NCBI GenBank assembly: GCA_029983575.1
Contig: JASBZE010000073.1
Location: 1-8,563, forward strand
Direction: 5' to 3'
DNA from: Peptostreptococcaceae bacterium
GTDB lineage: Bacteria; Bacillota; Clostridia; Peptostreptococcales; Peptostreptococcaceae
DNA length: 8,563 nucleotides
A program made the position numbers and the translations under genes. The notes beneath the pieces were generated by a model. That model had not been told where the DNA came from and searched no databases. It saw only the letters and a program-made list of their open reading frames with translations. Of this stretch, positions 4,984 to 8,563 are shown piece after piece. Every line of letters starts with the position of its first letter. Position 1 is the first letter of the stretch.

Positions 4984-6595
4984 GTTTTACGAGATTATAA
5001 ATAGAAAGGGCATAGACTTGGAAATGATAGCCTGTGCCCTTAATATTTCTACAAAAAGGCTTGAGGAGATACTAGAGCTTGAAGATCCTCTTGAGCAATT
5101 CGATGAGATGCAGTACGGGGAGTTTTTTCGAGTTCTCGATATTCCAGATACTTCGGATACGGGGGATGTTAATATGGAAGATATAAAAAATATAAATGAT
5201 GATATAAGAAATTTTGATGACGTCATCTCTTCTATGAGAAAGTTCCAAAAGGATAGGAAGTTTTTAAATATCGATTCTAGGATGGAGGTCCTAAAAAATC
5301 TATACAATGAGATAGATAAAAGAGAAGACGATATTGCTGATGCTTTGAGGTTAGACCTCGGTAAGAGTGAGGAAGAGGCTTTTTTGACAGAAATTCTTAT
5401 GTTAAAGACTGAGCTTAGGTATTTGATTAGGAAGGCGAGAAAATTTGCCAGTCCTAAGATGGTAAAGAGCTCTATTTTTAATTTCCCATCAAAAAATTAC
5501 ATATTAAATGAACCTTATGGATTGGTTTTAGTGGTTTCTCCTTGGAATTATCCTTTTAATTTATCGATTATTCCGTTTGCAGGTGCAATTGCTTCCGGAA
5601 ATTCTGTGATTTTAAAGCCTTCTAGTCAATCAAAATATACGACGAAGATAATGGAAGATATTATCAGAGCTAGTGTACCAATTGAATATGGATATTTGTT
5701 GACGGGAATGAACGCTAATGAGATTTCTATGAGAGAAAAGTTTGACTTTATTTTCTTTACTGGTGGGGAGGATACTGGAAGAAAGTTTTACGAAAAGGCG
5801 GCTAGGGATATGTGTCCATTTGTACTTGAACTTGGAGGTAAAAGCCCTGCAATTATTTTAGATGATGCAGATATTGAACTCAGCGTAAAAAGGTTACTCT
5901 TTGGTAAGTTATTAAACTCTGGACAGACTTGTGTGAGCGTTGATTATGTATATTGTAGTGAGAAAGTGATGGATAGGTTTTTAAAAGAGGTAGAAAATGT
6001 CTTGGAGAAGAGATATTCGTCGTGGATTGATTCAGATAAGTTTGGAAAGATTATAAATGATGATGAGTATTCTAGGCTTAAGTCCGTTATTAATGAAGAA
6101 CTAGAGTATCAAAGAAATATAGGGGCAATAAAAGATATAAATATAGAAAATAATATATCTTTTGATGACAAGAGAAGAAAGATTTCTCCTGTTGTATTTG
6201 TTACTGATGAGAAAAGTCCGCTTATGAAGAGGGAAAACTTTGGTCCCGTCTTACCAATAATAGGATTTTCTGATGTCGATAAAGTTTTAGATAAAATTAA
6301 TTCTAAGAAAACCCCTCTGGCTTTTTACGTTTTTTCAAAGGATGAAAAAAAGGCTATGGAAATAATGAAGAGGGTAAGTTTTGGTGGAGGAGCTATTAAC
6401 GACACTATACAGCATATTGTCGGCGAAGTGCCATTTGGTGGTTTCAAGGACTCTGGTATGGGAAAATATCACGGTAAAGATACGTATTTTACATTTGTTC
6501 ATGAGAAAACCGTTATGAGCAAGTCTTTGGCATTTGATATGAAGGTGAGATATCCGGGAGAAGATATTTCGCTAATTAAAAAGATTTTTGGATAA
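4976..6595 (+). CDS. Aldehyde dehydrogenase (class 3-like) with N-terminal helix-turn-helix-like extension
   Basis: A 539-residue protein. Residues 67-539 form an aldehyde dehydrogenase of the class 3/YwdH-like type, which oxidises aldehydes to acids with NAD(P)+. Key residues are intact: Asn191 in SPWNYPF, Lys214 in LKPS, Glu285 in LELGGKSP, Cys319 in GQTCVSVDYV, ENFGP 420-424 and PFGGFKDSGMGKYHG near the C-terminus. The family is usually about 455-475 residues. Residues 1-66 are extra and read as a Cro/XRE-like HTH: DLEMIACALNISTKRLEEIL (14-33), then a further helix, DEMQYGEFFRVLDIP. ATG 4976 overlaps the AraC stop; AAGGAAGGG (4956-4964) lies 11 nt upstream. ATG 5174 (residue 67), with GGGGGA 7 nt upstream, could start a normal-length enzyme, so two products are conceivable. 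No membrane segment is seen. DNA binding by the extension is inference. Confidence 0.93.
   Translation: MHKFYEIINRKGIDLEMIACALNISTKRLEEILELEDPLEQFDEMQYGEFFRVLDIPDTSDTGDVNMEDIKNINDDIRNFDDVISSMRKFQKDRKFLNIDSRMEVLKNLYNEIDKREDDIADALRLDLGKSEEEAFLTEILMLKTELRYLIRKARKFASPKMVKSSIFNFPSKNYILNEPYGLVLVVSPWNYPFNLSIIPFAGAIASGNSVILKPSSQSKYTTKIMEDIIRASVPIEYGYLLTGMNANEISMREKFDFIFFTGGEDTGRKFYEKAARDMCPFVLELGGKSPAIILDDADIELSVKRLLFGKLLNSGQTCVSVDYVYCSEKVMDRFLKEVENVLEKRYSSWIDSDKFGKIINDDEYSRLKSVINEELEYQRNIGAIKDINIENNISFDDKRRKISPVVFVTDEKSPLMKRENFGPVLPIIGFSDVDKVLDKINSKKTPLAFYVFSKDEKKAMEIMKRVSFGGGAINDTIQHIVGEVPFGGFKDSGMGKYHGKDTYFTFVHEKTVMSKSLAFDMKVRYPGEDISLIKKIFG
5161..5176 (+). promoter_or_regulatory. Possible internal translation start of the aldehyde dehydrogenase
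   Basis: GGGGGA (5161-5166) is followed after 7 nt by ATG 5174, codon 67 of the long frame, exactly where a normal class 3-like enzyme would begin. The purine run is only an approximate Shine-Dalgarno. It may yield a short form lacking the HTH-like domain. Confidence 0.35.
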
Positions 6596-6635
6596 ATTAT
6601 CAAGACGTTTTATTAGAATTGTTAGGAGGAACACT

Positions 6636-6953
6636 ATGGGTGTTATGAATGATAGGGTAAAAAACATTGTCGAGATGGAAGAAAGGCTCGACAAGATTCA
6701 GGCGGCTGTCGATGAGGCTCAAGCTGCTATAGATAAACTTAAATCTCTCAGTGATGAGATGGAGCTTTTGAGAAATTATTATATTGATGGCGAGTGGACT
6801 GATGATTTTGACGCTCATAATGAGGGAAAAATCGCACAGGATATAAAATGTGGCGTTTTAAGTGAGGACGCTGTTTATAATTTGTTGACGGATAATTACT
6901 CTCTGGCTATCTATATGTTAGAAACTGCTACTGAGATGATAAAAAATCACTAA
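6636..6953 (+). CDS. DUF4298 family small protein
   Basis: A 105-residue cytoplasmic protein. I start it at ATG 6636 because AGGAGG (6624-6629) lies 6 nt upstream. The frame is open upstream to a TTG at 6588, but that overlaps the aldehyde dehydrogenase and lacks a site. Residues 7-45 (VKNIVEMEERLDKIQAAVDE and following) form a heptad-like coiled coil. The conserved second half has LLRNYYIDGEWTDDFDA, then GVLSEDAVYNLL, which I recognise as DUF4298. The family is widespread in Firmicutes and its function is not established. It follows the aldehyde dehydrogenase stop by 40 nt with no terminator between, so it may be the last gene of that operon. A role with the dehydrogenase is not implied by sequence. 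Confidence 0.88.
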   Translation: MGVMNDRVKNIVEMEERLDKIQAAVDEAQAAIDKLKSLSDEMELLRNYYIDGEWTDDFDAHNEGKIAQDIKCGVLSEDAVYNLLTDNYSLAIYMLETATEMIKNH

Positions 6954-6970
6954 TTATTAAATATTGAGTT

Positions 6971-6998
6971 TTGGTTTGCTTATTTAGTTTTGTATAAT
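6971..6998 (+). promoter_or_regulatory. Candidate promoter upstream of the beta-helix gene
   Basis: TTGGTT (6971-6976) and a perfect TATAAT (6993-6998) are 16 nt apart. Transcription would start near 7005, at the beginning of the 20-bp tandem repeats, leaving a leader of about 165 nt. A second, weaker candidate is TTGGGT (7070-7075) with TATTAT (7093-7098) at 17 nt. Confidence 0.5.
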
Positions 6999-7001
6999 AC
7001 C

Positions 7002-7061
7002 AATTTAGAGATATTAATATTAATTTAGAGATATTATTATTAATTTAGTGGTATAAATATT
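7002..7061 (+). repeat. Three tandem 20-bp repeats (iteron or operator-like)
   Basis: Copies are 7002-7021 (AATTTAGAGATATTAATATT), 7022-7041 (one base different) and 7042-7061 (about five bases different, mostly near AGTGGTATAAA). A 20-bp period keeps each copy roughly on the same face of the helix, as in arrays bound cooperatively by a regulator. They begin where the candidate promoter would initiate. No protein is known to me for this sequence. The rest of the 6954-7171 gap holds the promoter candidates and no gene. Confidence 0.75.
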
Positions 7062-7105
7062 TTCTAAACTTGGGTTTCTAAGTAGTTTTATTTATTATCA
7101 ATTGA

Positions 7106-7122
7106 GTTAGAAACGATTTAAC
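7106..7122. repeat. Short inverted repeat before the beta-helix gene
   Basis: AGTTA (7106-7110) and TAACT (7118-7122) are reverse complements flanking GAAACGATT or a similar short loop. A five-base match in AT-rich DNA is weak evidence, so it may be chance or a small leader hairpin. Confidence 0.25.
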
Positions 7123-7171
7123 TGGGTATCTTTATTTATGTAATGATAATAAATCTTAGGAGGTGCCTCGT

Positions 7172-8428
7172 ATGAAGGTAAAAAATTATATAGAATTACA
7201 AAAAGCAATTGACGGTGGCGAGAGTGAGATAGTTTTGACTAAGAGCATAGCTTCACCAAATTCAATAAGGCTTAGAAAAGGTCAGAAAATTACAGGTGAG
7301 GGCGATGTTATTATGCTCAGCTTCATTAATTCTGAGGGCTTGGTATTAGAAGGAGACAATGAGATATCAAATTTAATAATTCAAACTAGCCCAGATAAGA
7401 GAGCCATTAGCCTTTCTTCAAGTTTAGAAGATGTTGGTGTAATCTCTCTAAATGACCTTACAGTTAATGGTGTGGTTCAAATTTTGACTAGAAATTCAAA
7501 TAAAAAGCTAAACGTTAAGATTAAAAACCTAGATATCGCCGGTGCTGATGCTAGAGGCTACAGCGAAAAACCTCAAAAATACGGTGTTAACGTATATCAG
7601 GGAGCTTTGACTATTTACAACTACAATCCTGATGAAAAATCACTTATTACTGTAGATGCCGAAAATGTAAGTGTTGGTAGGGAAAAGGCACCTGTTCTTG
7701 GTAGTGGTATTTTCATCGCCGGTTTTAATGATGACGGTGGTAGGACTGAAGTCAATAAGTTAGTCACTGGAGAAATATATTCTAACGGTATGATTCCTTT
7801 TGGACAGCCTAATCTAATTACTGGAGGTATATTTATTCTCAATAGTGCACATGCAAAAGAGATAGTTACTGACGGAAAAACAGTTACCTATGGTGTAAAT
7901 GACATGGTATTAGACGTTTGGGGCAAGGTCGACAAATGGGTAGTCAACGAAAAGATAGTTAGCCATGGTTCTTCAGGTATTGGTTTTGTAAACTTCGGTA
8001 CAGTTGATTATTTTGAAGCTAGAAAGCCAATAGAGACTTATGGACTTGGTGCTAGGGGATTTAATCAATATGACGGAACTATAAAGGAAGCTAAGTTTGA
8101 TAAGATTGAGACTTTTGCGGACGGATCAATTGGTATGCAGTTTAGTAAGCCAGTTGGCAAGATAGTAGTTGAAAAAGACGTAATCACAAATGGAGGAGAA
8201 GGCGAGACTCTAGTTAAAGGAGAGATTATGACATTAGCAGCAGATGGTATAAGTGTGAAAGAAGGCGGAGAGATCAAGGAGCTAGTTGTCAAAGGAAATA
8301 TTGAGACAAATGGAGATTCAGTCAAGAGCCTTCATGTAGATGGAGGAAAGATCGATAAGATAGAAATCGGCGGAGAGATAATCGCTGAGGGAAAAGACTC
8401 AGAAAAAGTAGTGGGAATTGAAATTTAG
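7172..8428 (+). CDS. Putative cytoplasmic parallel beta-helix protein of unknown function
   Basis: A 418-residue protein that I do not recognise by name. ATG 7172 is preferred: AGGAGG (7158-7163) ends 8 nt upstream, and the alternative GTG at 7163 lies within that site. There is no signal peptide, membrane span, sorting motif or cysteine-rich region. An N-terminal cap (about 1-40: VKNYIELQKAIDGGESEIVL, as in many pectate-lyase-like proteins) leads into right-handed beta-helix-like rungs. The C-terminal rungs are clear, with a period near 26 residues starting at about 253 (VDKWVVNEKIVSHG), 278 (VDYFEARKPIETYG), 304 (IKEAKFDKIETFAD), 330 (KIVVEKDVITNG), 368 (IKELVVKGNIETNG) and 394 (IDKIEIGGEIIAEG). 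Each has strand-x-I-x-T-x-G then GhGF-type turns. No catalytic cluster typical of pectate lyases is evident. It may be a binding or structural protein. Coding status is secure; function is unknown. Confidence 0.9.
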   Translation: MKVKNYIELQKAIDGGESEIVLTKSIASPNSIRLRKGQKITGEGDVIMLSFINSEGLVLEGDNEISNLIIQTSPDKRAISLSSSLEDVGVISLNDLTVNGVVQILTRNSNKKLNVKIKNLDIAGADARGYSEKPQKYGVNVYQGALTIYNYNPDEKSLITVDAENVSVGREKAPVLGSGIFIAGFNDDGGRTEVNKLVTGEIYSNGMIPFGQPNLITGGIFILNSAHAKEIVTDGKTVTYGVNDMVLDVWGKVDKWVVNEKIVSHGSSGIGFVNFGTVDYFEARKPIETYGLGARGFNQYDGTIKEAKFDKIETFADGSIGMQFSKPVGKIVVEKDVITNGGEGETLVKGEIMTLAADGISVKEGGEIKELVVKGNIETNGDSVKSLHVDGGKIDKIEIGGEIIAEGKDSEKVVGIEI

Positions 8429-8464
8429 TATTTAGGTTGTGTGAGATATAGCGTTGAAATAATA

Positions 8465-8526
8465 GGGTTGTGGCAAAAGTACAAAAATAAAAAAGGGGCT
8501 GTTGCAAAAGTCCTAAAATAAAAAGG
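8465..8526. repeat. Two near-tandem copies of an insertion-sequence-end-like motif
   Basis: Copy 1 begins GGGTTGTGGCAAAAGT (8465-8480) and copy 2 GGGCTGTTGCAAAAGT (8496-8511). Similarity continues through an A-rich tail, so each unit is about 31 bp with roughly five differences. The core CTGTTGCAAA is typical of terminal inverted repeats of some insertion sequences, for example the IS6 family. No transposase is in the window. If this is an element end, the body would lie beyond 8563. Confidence 0.5.
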
Positions 8527-8556
8527 CGAGGAAATGAAAAAATCCTCGTCTTTTTT
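8520..8556 (+). terminator. Strong bidirectional intrinsic terminator at the right edge
   Basis: GGCGAGGA (8525-8532) pairs with TCCTCGTC (8543-8550), with one G-T pair, around a 10-nt A-rich loop. It is flanked by A5 before and T8 after. It can end the beta-helix transcript from the left, and on the other strand could end a gene lying to the right, such as a transposase. Its position directly after the element-end-like repeat suggests that it may belong to that element. Confidence 0.85.
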
Positions 8557-8563
8557 TTCTAAA

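Noticed and set aside
4987..5307. Minus-strand open frame of 106 codons opposite the HTH-like extension
   Set aside because: Serine- and isoleucine-rich shadow with no ribosome binding site. The + strand reading has a coherent HTH-like pattern continuous with the enzyme.
7621..8325. Minus-strand open frames of 73 and 86 codons inside the beta-helix gene
   Set aside because: They are antisense to a regular repeat protein, and their Ser/Pro/Thr-rich peptides mirror the Gly/Lys/Glu-rich sense strand.
8465..8526. CRISPR-like array
   Set aside because: Only two imperfect copies lie back to back without spacers, so an insertion-sequence end fits better.

Overview
The window is AT-rich and every convincing gene lies on the + strand. 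Ribosome binding sites are strong (AGGAGG-type), AGA/AGG arginine and ATA isoleucine codons are common, and intrinsic terminators are classical. Together with an iron-dependent fermentative alcohol dehydrogenase, this suggests an anaerobic low-GC Bacillota, probably Clostridia in the broad sense (Peptostreptococcales or Tissierellales-like). That placement is inferred from composition and gene content. No marker gene is present.

Layout. (1) 2-1070: the 3' end of a DUF1538 membrane protein, overlapped by 8 nt by a protein with two tandem PII-like domains. This looks like a putative transporter with its nucleotide-sensing partner. (2) 1173-2381: a 402-residue protein of unknown function that appears to hold two copies of one alpha/beta unit plus a C-terminal beta-rich module. 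It is followed by an 11-bp tandem repeat and a strong hairpin terminator. (3) 2527-3974: a self-contained transcription unit for an iron-containing alcohol dehydrogenase, with a consensus promoter (TTGACA-N17-TATAAT), a long leader holding a Rex-like palindrome, and its own terminator. (4) 4023-6953: an AraC-family regulator with a TTG start, overlapped by 8 nt by an aldehyde dehydrogenase that carries a 66-residue N-terminal helix-turn-helix-like domain, then a small DUF4298 protein. A perfect 10-bp inverted repeat lies in front of the regulator. (5) 6971-8428: a cytoplasmic-looking parallel beta-helix protein of unknown function, preceded by three tandem 20-bp repeats just downstream of a candidate promoter. 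(6) 8465-8563: two near-tandem copies of a sequence resembling an insertion-sequence end, then a terminator hairpin at the window edge.

How the genes may work together. The alcohol dehydrogenase interconverts aldehydes and alcohols, and the adjacent aldehyde dehydrogenase would take aldehydes to acids. The AraC protein is translationally coupled to the aldehyde dehydrogenase and probably controls it. The segment from 2527 to 6595 therefore reads as an aldehyde/redox module. The fusion of a DNA-binding-type domain to an apparently intact aldehyde dehydrogenase is the most unusual thing here. The DUF1538-PII pair is a separate system. The flanking unknown proteins have no evident link to either.
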